A stretch of DNA of 64,000 nt from Pseudopedobacter sp965218985 (GCA_965218985.1 CBDCMP010000004.1:186001-250000), one strand, 5' to 3'; numbered from the stretch's first letter, positions 46,452 to 56,580 are shown. The notes: generated from the letters alone by a model not told the origin. A program made the numbers and translations.

Positions 46452-47906
46452 TCACTTTAAAATAGGAAGTTCAAAATAAAAAGTAGAGCCACTATTTCCA
46501 TCACTATCTACCCCAATGGTTCCATCATGTGCTTTAATGATTTCGGCAGCGATATAAAGCCCCATCCCAAACCCTTCCATTTGATGCGCTTTAATATGAT
46601 CTGTTCTTGAAAACCTTTGAAATAAGCTGTCCTGATGTTCAGGAGGGACGCCAATACCATTATCCCTTACAGCTATACGAACCTTCTCCCCTTTTTCGTC
46701 CACCATGATGTTCACCCAGATCTCCTGCTGATCAGGAGCGTATTTTATTGCATTGCCGAGCAGGTTTGTCATCACCTGGCCAATACGAAGCCGGTCAGCG
46801 AATACGCAGGCATCACAAATCTCCATGATGGCGATATGATGCCTGGTGTTCGCCAAATTCATCTCTTCCACCAAATCAATAATCAATGCCATCATTGCAA
46901 AAGGTTCCTTTTTTAACTGGATGGTGCCAGCTTTGAAGGCGGAAGCATCTAACAGGAATGAGGTAAGCTTATTCAATTTCTCGGACTGCAGGAGGATGTT
47001 GTTGATGGTGATGTTTTCCTTATCGCTCACTTTATCTTTCAGCTGTTTCTTCAATAATTGGGTGTAACCCCGTATTACTGATATCGGTGTTTTGAGTTCA
47101 TGGCTTGCCACACTGATGAAATCCTCTTTAGCCTGCTCCAGCTTTCTTTGTTGGGTCACATCCTGAAAACTAAAAAGGTGCTGACCAAAGGACTTGAATG
47201 TTTGGAAAACCTTGCGGCAGGATACCAACAATATTTTTTCAGGAGAGCCGTCTTCTCCCTTATACAACAGTTCAAAGTTCTCGAAACTGTCATAATGCTG
47301 CATCTCCTCTTCCAGTGGCTTAGTGTCAATTTTTGGAGCGAGCACTTCAAAGAGGTTTTTATCTGCGATTTCCTCCTTATTCATTTTAAACAGTTTTAAA
47401 AAAGCTTTGCTGGCAGCATTGACGGTAAAATCAGCGTTTAAGATCATTAAAGGCTCTTTGGAGGTCTCCACAATGCTTTGGGCATATTTTCTTGCCTCCA
47501 GTGCGTCATCTTCCGCTTCTTTACGCCTGTTTAAATTCCGAAGGATCTTTGTGAAGCCAATGTGTTCCTCTTCGCTGTTGAACAATGGAAACACCAATCC
47601 GCTCGCCCAAAATAGCGTGCCGTTTTTATGTTGATGATACCTTTCGTCAATTCCACGCCCTTTCTCCAAAGCTTCTCTGAACTCGTGTTCGGGGATCCCA
47701 TTTTTGCAATCATCATCCGTGAAAATGACACTTGCAGGCTTGCCGCAAATCTCCTCCTCCGTATAACCCAGCACGTGTTCTGCACCCTTGTTCCAGGTGG
47801 TCACCATTCCATCTTTATCTGTTGTGAAAACGCCATAATCCTCCAGGCTTTCCAAAATATTTTTATAAAAATCATTATCAGAAGGGATGGAGCTGAAAGT
47901 TTTCAT
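46452..47906 (-). CDS. PAS-PAS sensor histidine kinase
   Basis: A soluble 484-residue kinase: two PAS domains (about 10-125 and 145-255, both ending in PAC-like segments ILRNLNRRKEAEDDAL and FSFQDVTQQRKLEQ), a DHp with His269 in SVASHELKTPISVI, and a complete HATPase domain (NLLGNAIKYAPD near 384, DNGIGVPPE, GFGMGLYIAAEII). No membrane segment, so it senses a cytosolic signal. No response regulator is adjacent; the nearest candidates for partners are the two ATPase-less DHp proteins on either side. Confidence 0.92.
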   Translation of the reverse strand: MKTFSSIPSDNDFYKNILESLEDYGVFTTDKDGMVTTWNKGAEHVLGYTEEEICGKPASVIFTDDDCKNGIPEHEFREALEKGRGIDERYHQHKNGTLFWASGLVFPLFNSEEEHIGFTKILRNLNRRKEAEDDALEARKYAQSIVETSKEPLMILNADFTVNAASKAFLKLFKMNKEEIADKNLFEVLAPKIDTKPLEEEMQHYDSFENFELLYKGEDGSPEKILLVSCRKVFQTFKSFGQHLFSFQDVTQQRKLEQAKEDFISVASHELKTPISVIRGYTQLLKKQLKDKVSDKENITINNILLQSEKLNKLTSFLLDASAFKAGTIQLKKEPFAMMALIIDLVEEMNLANTRHHIAIMEICDACVFADRLRIGQVMTNLLGNAIKYAPDQQEIWVNIMVDEKGEKVRIAVRDNGIGVPPEHQDSLFQRFSRTDHIKAHQMEGFGMGLYIAAEIIKAHDGTIGVDSDGNSGSTFYFELPILK

Positions 47907-48055
47907 TGGATTTTAAAATAGCTTAAGGCTAACAAAGATAGGAAAGCAAAGTACAATGGGAGGGAATAAAAATGCATTTTTGATTAATTACACCTGACTG
48001 ACAGTTTAGCCGAGAATGCTGTTTGGAATGAGCTAACTAGCAAAAAAAACAGAGT

Positions 48056-48679
48056 TTAACCTTCGTCAATGGTGGAATCATCTATGACTTGCTTGATGGC
48101 GTCATCAAGTTCGTTAGCACTTTGGATCACCAGATTGATAACGTTCTTCACATTAGGATCAATTTCCATATGCTCCAGCACTAAGCCTAATCCCAAAATG
48201 TTGGCAAGAGGCCTTCTGATGTTATGAGATTGATGGTATGCTATACTTTTTAATATGAATTGTTGATGATCAACTGTCTCCAAAGCATTTAAAAGTTGCT
48301 TGTTTTTATTTTGAAATTCGGTGATGTCATAACCCAGACAAAAAATCCCTTCTGGTTCTCCATTGTCTTTGAACATGGCTTTATATTCCCATTGCGTAAA
48401 AATATAGCCCCCTTTGCCATCATGCTTTCTGATGGTTGCCGGAAACACCTTCTCCGGATTTCGAAAGCATTTCTCTGCAACGCTTTTGCAAATAGCGGTA
48501 TCATCAGGGTGCATGGTGATAGCATAAGGTTGTCCCACAAGCTCTCCGAAATCGTTTTCAAAGACCTTTTTATATTTTGTGTTCACGTACGAATATCTGC
48601 CCGACATATTGGCTGTGATGATATAGAATAAATTAGAATGCTCTAGCAGATTTTTTGTCTCGAGGAAGAAATTGGGCAT
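48056..48679 (-). CDS. PAS protein with DHp helices but no ATPase domain
   Basis: A 207-residue soluble protein: PAS domain at about 15-120 (RYSYVNTKYKKVF, YIFTQWEYKAMF, PAC GIFCLGYDITEFQNKNK) and a C-terminal DHp-like helix pair with His152 in AYHQSHNIRRPLANILGL. It stops where a kinase would begin its ATPase domain. It has the same design and DHp sequence style as the GAF-PAS protein at 45212, and is transcribed in the same direction as the intervening histidine kinase, 149 bp upstream of it. Confidence 0.82.
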   Translation of the reverse strand: MPNFFLETKNLLEHSNLFYIITANMSGRYSYVNTKYKKVFENDFGELVGQPYAITMHPDDTAICKSVAEKCFRNPEKVFPATIRKHDGKGGYIFTQWEYKAMFKDNGEPEGIFCLGYDITEFQNKNKQLLNALETVDHQQFILKSIAYHQSHNIRRPLANILGLGLVLEHMEIDPNVKNVINLVIQSANELDDAIKQVIDDSTIDEG

Positions 48680-48934
48680 AGTAGAAAGATAATAGTACTC
48701 AAATAAAACAAATCCTTAACAAACATGAAGTAATTTAAGGAATAAAAACCATCACGATGATAGTCAATATCCAGCCACTATAAAAATGTTTTAAAAAACC
48801 TGAATGGAATTATAGTATAACTACAGTACATAATAGGGATAAATACGTCCTATAATAAAATTGGTTGTGTTTTTCTCCGTATTAACACCCACTATGGCAT
48901 AGCCTTTGATTACACCCTTATAAATAAGATATTT
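48680..48934. other. intergenic region before the small membrane protein
   Basis: 255 bp, AT-rich, upstream of divergent genes. No clear promoter match. Confidence 0.35.
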
Positions 48935-49084
48935 ATGAAAGTGGTTTTGAATTTTTTAGCTATCATATTTATGCTGGGATGGATATTGGGATTCTTCGTT
49001 TTTGCAGCCGGATTTTTGATACATATATTATTGGTTTTAGCTATATTCTCGTTCATCATTAATTTCTTGGCAGAACCTGCATGA
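48935..49084 (+). CDS. small membrane protein (Lmo0937-like)
   Basis: A 49-residue protein: MKVVLNFLAIIFMLGWILGF, a short AAG turn, then a second hydrophobic stretch (ILLVLAIFSFIINFL). Two membrane helices with HI in the second and a G-rich turn between, as in the Lmo0937 family of tiny stress-associated membrane proteins. Function unknown. It stands alone 88 bp before the DUF4403 gene on the same strand. Confidence 0.6.
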   Translation: MKVVLNFLAIIFMLGWILGFFVFAAGFLIHILLVLAIFSFIINFLAEPA

Positions 49085-49172
49085 ATAGGCGATCATAGGA
49101 TTCATCATGGGGATGGATCCTATTTTATTAACATCCATTTTTCAATTATCTTTGCGCCTATTTTAAGCACTC

Positions 49173-50576
49173 ATGAATAAAAATTTCTTCAACTATATAT
49201 GCTTATTAACCCTTGCGTGTTATTTTTCATCCTGCAGCACCTCTAAAAAAGTGATGGCTTTAAAACCTTTGCCGGACTACTCTTCTACAGAGGTGGTTTA
49301 TGAAAAGCAGCTTTCTTTCATTAGTATGCCCGTGGAGATTGCCGTGAAAGATCTCCAAAATCAAACAAATAAATACTTGAAGGGATTGCTCTATGAAGAT
49401 GATTCATTTGACGGAGACAACCTGAAGATGAAGGTTTTTAAGGAGAACAACATCGTCATCACTGAGCAAAATGGCAAAATCGTGATGGATCTGCCTTTAC
49501 GGATAACAGGTTCGGTAAAATATGGATTGGATAATTTCGGGATCAGCTTATCAGATACCAAAGACTTTTATTTAAATGGAACCGTGAGACTGAATTCTTT
49601 AGTGGGTTTAAAGGATTGGAAGATCATTACGGGTACCACTATCCAGCATATACAATGGAAAGAAAGTCCCCGCATTGTTGTGGCAGGAAAAAGCATTCCA
49701 ATCACCTACCTCATCAATCCGGCGATCTCCTTATTTAAAGGCTCGCTCTCCAAAATGGTGGATGATGCCATCGCTCAATCTTTAGACATTAAACCCTATG
49801 TGCTGGATGCTTTGCAGGCATTCAGCGAACCTGTAAAAGTGAATGATGAATATGAAAGCTGGTTCACGATGCAGCCCGTGGAGGTTTATGCCACAAAAGC
49901 CACGGTGGCTAATCAAAAGATTACCGCTAACCTTGGATTAAAAACGTATTTAGAGACCTCCATTGGCACTAAACCATCTTTAACTTTCGATAGAAATGCC
50001 ATTCTGCTGAAAGCAGTGGACAAGATGCCTGATGAATTCAAAGCTAACCTGGCAGCCTTCGCTTCGTACAGCTACGCTTCGCAGGTGGTGCAAAAGAATT
50101 TTGACGGTCAAAAGTTTGAATCGGGAAACCGAAGTGTGACCGTGAACAAGGTTGATCTTTGGGGAAAAGATGGGAAAATGATCGTTGCCGTAAATTTAAG
50201 CGGTGCTGTGAATGGAGACTTTTATTTAACCGGTGTTCCGGCTTATAATCCCAGCACTAAAGAGGTGTATCTGGATCAGGTTAATTTCGTGCTGGATTCC
50301 AAGAATAAATTGTTGAAAGTGGGCGATTGGCTGGCCCATGGGCTTATCCTGAAAAAAATGGCAGATGCCTGTAGTTTCTCCATTGCAGATCAGCTGTCAG
50401 AAGGGGAGAAAACCTTAGCTTCCTATCTTCATAATTATCAGCCGATGAAAGGGGTGAAAGTGAATGGAAGCTTAGGTCAGATCACTCCTAATAAAGTTAT
50501 GCTCACCCCAAATGCCATCGTGGCTATAGTGGTGGCAACAGGTAAAATGGCTGTTAGTATTGATGGACTGGAGTAA
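49173..50576 (+). CDS. DUF4403 lipoprotein
   Basis: A 467-residue secreted protein with lipobox YFSSC (Cys at residue 21), so lipid-anchored in the envelope. The body fits the DUF4403 family: an opening ISMPVEIAVKDLQNQTNKYL, the GSVKYGLDNFGISLS region, and the later ISLFKGSLSKMVDDAIAQS and GDFYLTGVPAYNP stretches. The family is probably related to lipid-transport SMP/TULIP folds (my inference); its role is not known. Single-gene unit. Confidence 0.82.
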   Translation: MNKNFFNYICLLTLACYFSSCSTSKKVMALKPLPDYSSTEVVYEKQLSFISMPVEIAVKDLQNQTNKYLKGLLYEDDSFDGDNLKMKVFKENNIVITEQNGKIVMDLPLRITGSVKYGLDNFGISLSDTKDFYLNGTVRLNSLVGLKDWKIITGTTIQHIQWKESPRIVVAGKSIPITYLINPAISLFKGSLSKMVDDAIAQSLDIKPYVLDALQAFSEPVKVNDEYESWFTMQPVEVYATKATVANQKITANLGLKTYLETSIGTKPSLTFDRNAILLKAVDKMPDEFKANLAAFASYSYASQVVQKNFDGQKFESGNRSVTVNKVDLWGKDGKMIVAVNLSGAVNGDFYLTGVPAYNPSTKEVYLDQVNFVLDSKNKLLKVGDWLAHGLILKKMADACSFSIADQLSEGEKTLASYLHNYQPMKGVKVNGSLGQITPNKVMLTPNAIVAIVVATGKMAVSIDGLE

Positions 50577-50945
50577 AGAGATTTTGTTGGAGACTTCATT
50601 TTCAATGGCGGGCATCAATTTTTAGAGATCGGATTCCTGCCGCTAACCCCGTCCTTTTATCAGCGTATGATCATCACTTCCTTAATGGATGGCGATAGCT
50701 ATCTCCAAAACTTCTTCTACCGTATATTGGTGTTGATTTTCTATTGCTGACCCTTAAGCATGTTTGTCTATGTTTTTCTAAAACAACCTAGGAATTTCAC
50801 AATTTACTGCAAGACCAAACCAAAAATCTTGAAATGTTGAAATCTTATAATTGCCCCTTTAACCTAATATTTTAGCTTTGTAAAGGTTGTTTGTGCTTTT
50901 TGAGGGTTCTCAATTCTCACATCTCCGTGCTCATGATGTTAATAT
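50577..50945. other. intergenic region upstream of parE
   Basis: 369 bp without a gene. Its second half carries a promoter-like pair (see 50850-50880). No RNA gene seen. Confidence 0.45.
50850..50880 (+). promoter_or_regulatory. putative promoter of parE
   Basis: ATTG (50850-50853; one base off TTTG), 19 bp, TAGCTTTG (50873-50880): fits the Bacteroidota consensus. It lies 65 bp before the parE start. Confidence 0.5.
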
Positions 50946-52856
50946 ATGGCTGAACAAATAGTGAATTATAGTGAAGATAGCATCCGTTCGCTGGACTGGA
51001 AAGAGCATATCAGGCTGAGGCCTGGAATGTATATAGGGAAATTGGGTGATGGATCTGCTTTTGATGATGGTGTTTACGTGCTGCTGAAAGAGATCATGGA
51101 CAATTCCATTGATGAATTTGTAATGGGTGCAGGCAGAACCATCGATATCACGGTGAGCGATCACAAAGTTTCCATCCGTGATTATGGAAGAGGGATCCCG
51201 TTGGGGAAAGTGATTGATTGTGTCTCTAAAATCAACACCGGAGGAAAATACGACTCCAAAGCTTTTCAAAAGTCGGTTGGTTTAAACGGTGTGGGCACCA
51301 AAGCGGTAAATGCTTTATCGGGTAGTTTTACCGTGCAGTCCTATCGGGATGGAAAGACAAAAAAGGCAGAGTTTGAAAGGGGTGAGCTGGTAAATGACCA
51401 TCCCGAAATTGACACCACACAACGCAATGGTACAGCCGTGGTGTTCATTCCCGATGAAAGCATCTTCAGGAATTTTCATTACATCCCGGAATTCATAGAG
51501 AGTATGATCTGGAACTATGTGTTCCTGAATGCGGGTTTAACCATTAACTTCAACGGACAAAAATTCTTCTCAGAAAGAGGCTTATACGATCTTTTAATCC
51601 GCAACACGGATACGGAGGCGAACCGTTATCCCATCATCCATCTGAAAGGTGAAGATATTGAAATCGCGATGACTCATGGTCAGCAATACGGCGAAGAATA
51701 TTATTCTTTCGTGAATGGACAGCATACCACGCAGGGAGGAACACACCAACAGGCTTTCCGGGAAGCGGTGGTAAAAACCATCAGGGAGTTTTATAAAAAA
51801 GAATATGAGGCAGCAGATATCCGGGCTTCCATTGTGGCTGCGATCTCTGTGCGAGTGCAGGAACCTGTATTTGAATCTCAAACTAAAACCAAGCTGGGTT
51901 CATTGAATGTTGGTCCCGAAGGTCCAACCGTACGGGCTTTTGTAATTGATTTTGTTAAAAAAGAACTGGATGATTATCTGCATCAACATGCAGACGTTGC
52001 AGATGCGCTATTGAAACGCATTCTTCAGTCTGAAAGGGAGCGAAAGGATATTGCAGGGATTAAGAAATTGGCTAATGAAAGAGCTAAAAAGGCCAGTCTG
52101 CACAACCGTAAATTAAGAGACTGCAAGTGGCACCTGGATGATGAGAAATTAACAGAGGAAGACCGGAAAAGAACCACCTTGTTCATCACAGAGGGAGATT
52201 CTGCTTCAGGTTCCATCACCAAGGCCCGCGAAGTGAGGACTCAGGCTGTGTTCAGTTTAAAAGGGAAACCTTTGAATGCTTATGGTTTGACAAAAAAAGT
52301 CGTTTATGAAAATGAAGAGTTCAACCTCTTGCAGCATGCCTTGAATATTGAAGATGGCCTCGAAGGTTTACGATATAACAATATCGTGGTGGCTACAGAT
52401 GCTGATGTGGATGGCATGCACATCCGTTTGCTGCTGATGACTTTCTTCCTGCAGTTCTTTCCTGATTTGGTAAAGACCGGGCATGTTTTCATTCTGCAAA
52501 CCCCTTTATTCAGGGTAAGAAACAAAAAGGAAACCATCTACTGTTACAGTGATGAAGAGCGTGTGCTGGCGATTGATAAATTGGGAGGAAAACCTGAAAT
52601 TACCCGATTCAAAGGTTTGGGGGAGATCTCTCCGGATGAATTTGAGAATTTCATAGGCGAGGACATCCGTTTAGATCCGGTGATTTTGCAGGGAGAGACT
52701 AAAATCAAGAACTTACTGGAGTATTATATGGGTAAAAACACCATGGACAGGCAGCAGCACATTGTACAGAATTTACGCGTTGAGAAAGATGACGCAGCTA
52801 TCATTGCAGATGCAAAATTAGCAGCACTGGAGGAATTAGAGAATTCTGCCGCATAG
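50946..52856 (+). CDS. parE: DNA topoisomerase IV subunit B
   Basis: The ATPase subunit of topoisomerase IV, which decatenates sister chromosomes. 636 residues: GHKL ATPase with EIMDNSIDEFVMG near 54 and GRGIPLGKV near 84 plus GLNGVGTKAVNAL; transducer domain; TOPRIM with FITEGDSASGS near 415 and DADVDGMHIRLLL near 482. The short C-terminal region (no GyrB-type insert) and the linked ParC-type gene identify ParE rather than GyrB. First of the parE-cdd-parC run on the plus strand. Confidence 0.93.
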   Translation: MAEQIVNYSEDSIRSLDWKEHIRLRPGMYIGKLGDGSAFDDGVYVLLKEIMDNSIDEFVMGAGRTIDITVSDHKVSIRDYGRGIPLGKVIDCVSKINTGGKYDSKAFQKSVGLNGVGTKAVNALSGSFTVQSYRDGKTKKAEFERGELVNDHPEIDTTQRNGTAVVFIPDESIFRNFHYIPEFIESMIWNYVFLNAGLTINFNGQKFFSERGLYDLLIRNTDTEANRYPIIHLKGEDIEIAMTHGQQYGEEYYSFVNGQHTTQGGTHQQAFREAVVKTIREFYKKEYEAADIRASIVAAISVRVQEPVFESQTKTKLGSLNVGPEGPTVRAFVIDFVKKELDDYLHQHADVADALLKRILQSERERKDIAGIKKLANERAKKASLHNRKLRDCKWHLDDEKLTEEDRKRTTLFITEGDSASGSITKAREVRTQAVFSLKGKPLNAYGLTKKVVYENEEFNLLQHALNIEDGLEGLRYNNIVVATDADVDGMHIRLLLMTFFLQFFPDLVKTGHVFILQTPLFRVRNKKETIYCYSDEERVLAIDKLGGKPEITRFKGLGEISPDEFENFIGEDIRLDPVILQGETKIKNLLEYYMGKNTMDRQQHIVQNLRVEKDDAAIIADAKLAALEELENSAA

Positions 52857-53039
52857 CTGCAAAGCGGGAATTAATGAATATAAATTGATAAAACCATCAT
52901 GAGGGTACCGCTCGCAAACAATGAATATCATGATCGCCTGCCTTGTCGGCAGACAGGCTTCATAGCCGTTAAAAAACAACCTGCGAAGCATGCATGAGTG
53001 CCATTAAAAAAATAAAATAACAACGAATAATATATATGG
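52857..53039. other. short intergenic region with a GCCTGCC/GGCAG palindrome
   Basis: 183 bp; CTGCC-TTGTC-GGCAG at 52938-52952 forms a hairpin inside a sequence that also pairs as GCCTG/CAGGC, a repeat type I recall from Sphingobacteriaceae. Confidence 0.4.
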
Positions 53040-53528
53040 ATGAAAAAAGAGATCAGTATTGCCTTTGAAGATTTTGGGGGCATAGAAGAGTTGAATCCTG
53101 AGGATAAGGCATTATGCCTGGAAGCTGTGAAGGCCTTGGATAATGCTCATTCGCCTTATTCTAAATTTCAGGTAGGCGTGGCGATCCGATTGAGAAGTGG
53201 AATCATCATTTATGGAAGCAACCAGGAGAACGTGGCCTACCCTTCAGGTTTATGTGCCGAGCGTGTAGCTTTATTCGCTATTGGGGCCAACCATCCTGGC
53301 GACGAGATCATCTCCATTGCCCTTACCGCTAAAACCGATCAGTTTGAAATAAGAAAACCCACCGCCCCATGCGGCTCCTGTTTACAGGTGATGGCTGAAT
53401 ATGAAAAGAAGCAGCAGCAGGATTTTGAAATACTGCTTTACTGTATCAATGGTGCTGTCTGGAAAATCAGAGGGGTAGATAGCTTGCTTCCCTTCCTGTT
53501 TTTTGAGGACAGGCTGAATAAAGGCTGA
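53040..53528 (+). CDS. cdd: cytidine deaminase
   Basis: Converts cytidine and deoxycytidine to uridine forms in pyrimidine salvage. 162 residues. Zinc ligands Cys72 (with Glu74, in CAER), Cys111 and Cys114 (PCGSC); the substrate-binding FQVGVAIR segment and NQENVAYPSGLCAERVALF motif are classic for the homotetrameric/dimeric CDA group. Lies between parE and parC, so it is probably cotranscribed with them although functionally unrelated. Confidence 0.94.
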   Translation: MKKEISIAFEDFGGIEELNPEDKALCLEAVKALDNAHSPYSKFQVGVAIRLRSGIIIYGSNQENVAYPSGLCAERVALFAIGANHPGDEIISIALTAKTDQFEIRKPTAPCGSCLQVMAEYEKKQQQDFEILLYCINGAVWKIRGVDSLLPFLFFEDRLNKG

Positions 53529-53567
53529 TTTGCTAAAGAGGAATAGATGAGGTTATAAAAGAATTTA

Positions 53568-56342
53568 ATGGAAGAGAACAATTACGATAACGAAGAAATC
53601 TTACACAACGTTACTCCGTTAAGCGGATTATACGAGAATTGGTTTTTAGATTATGCGTCGTATGTGATTTTAGACCGGGCTGTCCCGCATATTCACGACG
53701 GATTGAAGCCAGTGCAAAGACGCATACTTCATTCTTTAAAAGAGATGGATGATGGCCGTTTCAATAAGGCGGCCAATGTGATTGGAAACACCATGAAATA
53801 TCACCCTCATGGGGATGCTTCCATTGGTGATGCAATGGTTCAAATCGGGCAAAAGAATTTACTGCTGGATACCCAGGGAAACTGGGGAGACCCGGTGACC
53901 GGAGATGCTGCAGCTGCACCCCGGTATATTGAAGCGCGTTTATCCAAATTCGCTTTAGAGGTGGTCTTCAATCCAGATACTACTGAATGGCAATCCTCCT
54001 ATGATGGAAGAAATAAAGAACCGGTGACGCTGCCAGTCAAGTTCCCTCTTTTACTGGCACAAGGTGCAGAAGGTATCGCTGTTGGCCTAGCTACCAAGGT
54101 AATGCCTCATAATTTCATTGAACTGATTGATGGTTCCATTAAAGTGCTCAAAGGGAACCGGCCGGAGATTCTGCCTGATTTCATAACAGGTGGAATGGCT
54201 GACTTCACCGCCTATAATGAAGGTCAGCGTGGGGGGAAGATAAGGGTCAGAGCGAAAATATCAGAACTGGATAAAAAAACCCTGATCATTTCAGAGGTTC
54301 CATTCTCCACCACCACCACTGGGTTGATAGACAGCATCATCGCTGCTAATGATAAGGGGAAGATCAAGATCAAAAAGATAGAGGACAATACGGCCAAAGA
54401 TGTAGAGATCGTGGTACATCTTGCCCCGGGTATTTCTCCCGATGTAACCATTGATGCGCTTTACGCTTTTACCAATTGTGAGGTCTCCATCTCTCCTAAC
54501 ACTTGTATCATTAAAGGAGACAAGCCGCATTTCATGAGTGTGATTGATATCCTGACAGAAAGCACACATTATACCAAAGATTTATTGAAGAGGGAGCTGG
54601 AGATCAAACTGTATGATTTGCAGGAAAAGATATTTTTTAGCTCTTTATTGAAGATATTCATTCAGGAAGGGATGTACAAACATCCTGATTATGAGAATTC
54701 CACCAATTTTGACGAAGTAAACATTGTGCTTCATCGCTTATTTGAGCCTTTTAAGACGAGTTTATACCGGGAGATTTTAGCAGAGGACTTCAAAAAACTC
54801 ATTGATAAGCCCATGAGCAGCATCACCCGTTTCGATGTGAAGAAAGCCGATGAACAAATGGCCGCATTGGAGAAGGAGATCAAAAAAGTCAAGCATGATC
54901 TGCGTCATCTGACAGATTTTGCCATTGCCTATTTCGAACGTTTAAAAGAGAAGTTTGGAAAGGGTCGTGAACGTAAAACGGAGATCAGAACCTTTGATAA
55001 GGTGGAAGCTGCCCAGGTCGCTCTGGCCAATGTCAAATTCTATGTGAACAAAGAAGAAGGTTTTGTGGGAACAGGCCTCAGGAAGGATGATTATGTTTTT
55101 GATTGCTCAGACCTGGATGACATTGTCGTTTTCAGAGAGGATGGGAACTTTTTGGTGACCAAGGTTCAGGATAAAACCTTTGTGGGCAAAGGAATTCTGC
55201 ATGTAGGGGTTTTTAAGAAAAACGATGAGCGAACCATTTATAACATGGTTTATAAAGACGGCAAAAACGGAACGGCTTATATCAAACGCTTCCCTTTGGG
55301 TGGGGTCACCCGTGATAAGGAATATGATCTAACCAAAGGGAGCAAGGGCTCCAAGGTTTTATATTTCACGGCTAACCCAAACGGAGAGGCGGAAGTGATC
55401 AATGTGACGCTTAAGCCGATGTCGAAATTGAGGAAACTTGCTTTTGACCACGATTTCGCAGAAACAGCCATTAAGGGGAGAGGGTCTCAGGGGAATATCC
55501 TGACTAAATACGCCATCAAAAAAATCACTTTAAAAAGTAAAGGCGTGTCCACCCTGGCCGGAAGAAAGATTTGGTATGATCCCATCATCAAGAGATTGAA
55601 TGAGAATGGACACGGCAGGTATCTAGGCGAGTTTCAGGCAGAAGATAAGATTCTGTGTGTTTTCAATGACGGCAGTTATGAACTATCCAGCTTTGATTTA
55701 AGCAATCACTTTGATGATAAAATGCTCAAGATTGAAAAATACAATGCTGAACGGGTATTCTCCTGTATTCATTTGGATGGAAAATCTAAAAATCACTATA
55801 TCAAGCGATTCACTTTTGAAGATTTGGCTATTGGAAAAAGAAGCGGGTTCATCAATGAGGAGACAGGATCCAAATTGATAATATTGAGTGACGCAGATCA
55901 TCCCGTAGTCAAAATTGATTCATTGAAAGGTAAATCTCAGCTGTTAGACGAACAGGAGCTTGATCTTTCAGAAGCGATCGAGGTAAAAGGAATGAAAGCA
56001 CAGGGAAATAAATTAAGTCAGAATGATGTGCAAAAAGTGACGCTCCTCTCTGAGACCAATGATGAAACTGAGGAAGAGGAGGAAATTTTTGGAGAAATAG
56101 AGGATGGGGAAAGTCCAGATGCTGAAAAAGACCAAGTTCAGGAAGAAAAGGTCGAAGAGGCTCAACCTGTGCAGGGAGTGAAAAAGGCTGTATCAAATGA
56201 TGAAAAGGGAAGAGGAAAGCCAGAGAAAGAGGAAAAACCCAAATTCACTTCAGTCCCACAGGCACCAAATAAAGTTGATTTTGAGATCACCAACCCTGAT
56301 GATATCAAGCTGGATGATAAAGGGCAGTTGGGATTGTTTTAA
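53568..56342 (+). CDS. parC: DNA topoisomerase IV subunit A
   Basis: DNA-cleaving subunit of topoisomerase IV, 924 residues. The N-terminal domain has HDGLKPVQRRIL near 43, KYHPHGDASIGDAMV near 77 and the catalytic Tyr120 in AAAPRYIEARL. The C-terminal ~400 residues hold the six-bladed beta-pinwheel that wraps DNA (repeated GxGxxxx and VVF/LVF strands), followed by a long Glu-rich tail with KGRGKPEKEEKPK. No GyrA box is evident, in keeping with ParC. Partner of the parE upstream. Confidence 0.92.
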   Translation: MEENNYDNEEILHNVTPLSGLYENWFLDYASYVILDRAVPHIHDGLKPVQRRILHSLKEMDDGRFNKAANVIGNTMKYHPHGDASIGDAMVQIGQKNLLLDTQGNWGDPVTGDAAAAPRYIEARLSKFALEVVFNPDTTEWQSSYDGRNKEPVTLPVKFPLLLAQGAEGIAVGLATKVMPHNFIELIDGSIKVLKGNRPEILPDFITGGMADFTAYNEGQRGGKIRVRAKISELDKKTLIISEVPFSTTTTGLIDSIIAANDKGKIKIKKIEDNTAKDVEIVVHLAPGISPDVTIDALYAFTNCEVSISPNTCIIKGDKPHFMSVIDILTESTHYTKDLLKRELEIKLYDLQEKIFFSSLLKIFIQEGMYKHPDYENSTNFDEVNIVLHRLFEPFKTSLYREILAEDFKKLIDKPMSSITRFDVKKADEQMAALEKEIKKVKHDLRHLTDFAIAYFERLKEKFGKGRERKTEIRTFDKVEAAQVALANVKFYVNKEEGFVGTGLRKDDYVFDCSDLDDIVVFREDGNFLVTKVQDKTFVGKGILHVGVFKKNDERTIYNMVYKDGKNGTAYIKRFPLGGVTRDKEYDLTKGSKGSKVLYFTANPNGEAEVINVTLKPMSKLRKLAFDHDFAETAIKGRGSQGNILTKYAIKKITLKSKGVSTLAGRKIWYDPIIKRLNENGHGRYLGEFQAEDKILCVFNDGSYELSSFDLSNHFDDKMLKIEKYNAERVFSCIHLDGKSKNHYIKRFTFEDLAIGKRSGFINEETGSKLIILSDADHPVVKIDSLKGKSQLLDEQELDLSEAIEVKGMKAQGNKLSQNDVQKVTLLSETNDETEEEEEIFGEIEDGESPDAEKDQVQEEKVEEAQPVQGVKKAVSNDEKGRGKPEKEEKPKFTSVPQAPNKVDFEITNPDDIKLDDKGQLGLF

Positions 56343-56580
56343 CCATGGGCTATATGAACAAGAATTTTAATGGATTTATCCATTTCTCTATCTCTTGTTG
56401 GTTTTATGATAAATTACGGACATTCGATGAAATTTACAATAGATAGTCTTTTAACGATTTGAAATTGATTCATTCATGGACTGCAATCTTTCTAAACTTT
56501 AAATTCATAATTAACCGATATTGTGTACCTTACAAACACAGCAAGCTTCCTTGCGAAACTTTGGATAACAATAAATCATA
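56343..56580. other. intergenic region upstream of the CLC gene
   Basis: 238 bp, AT-rich, holds no RNA gene or clear promoter consensus. Confidence 0.35.
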
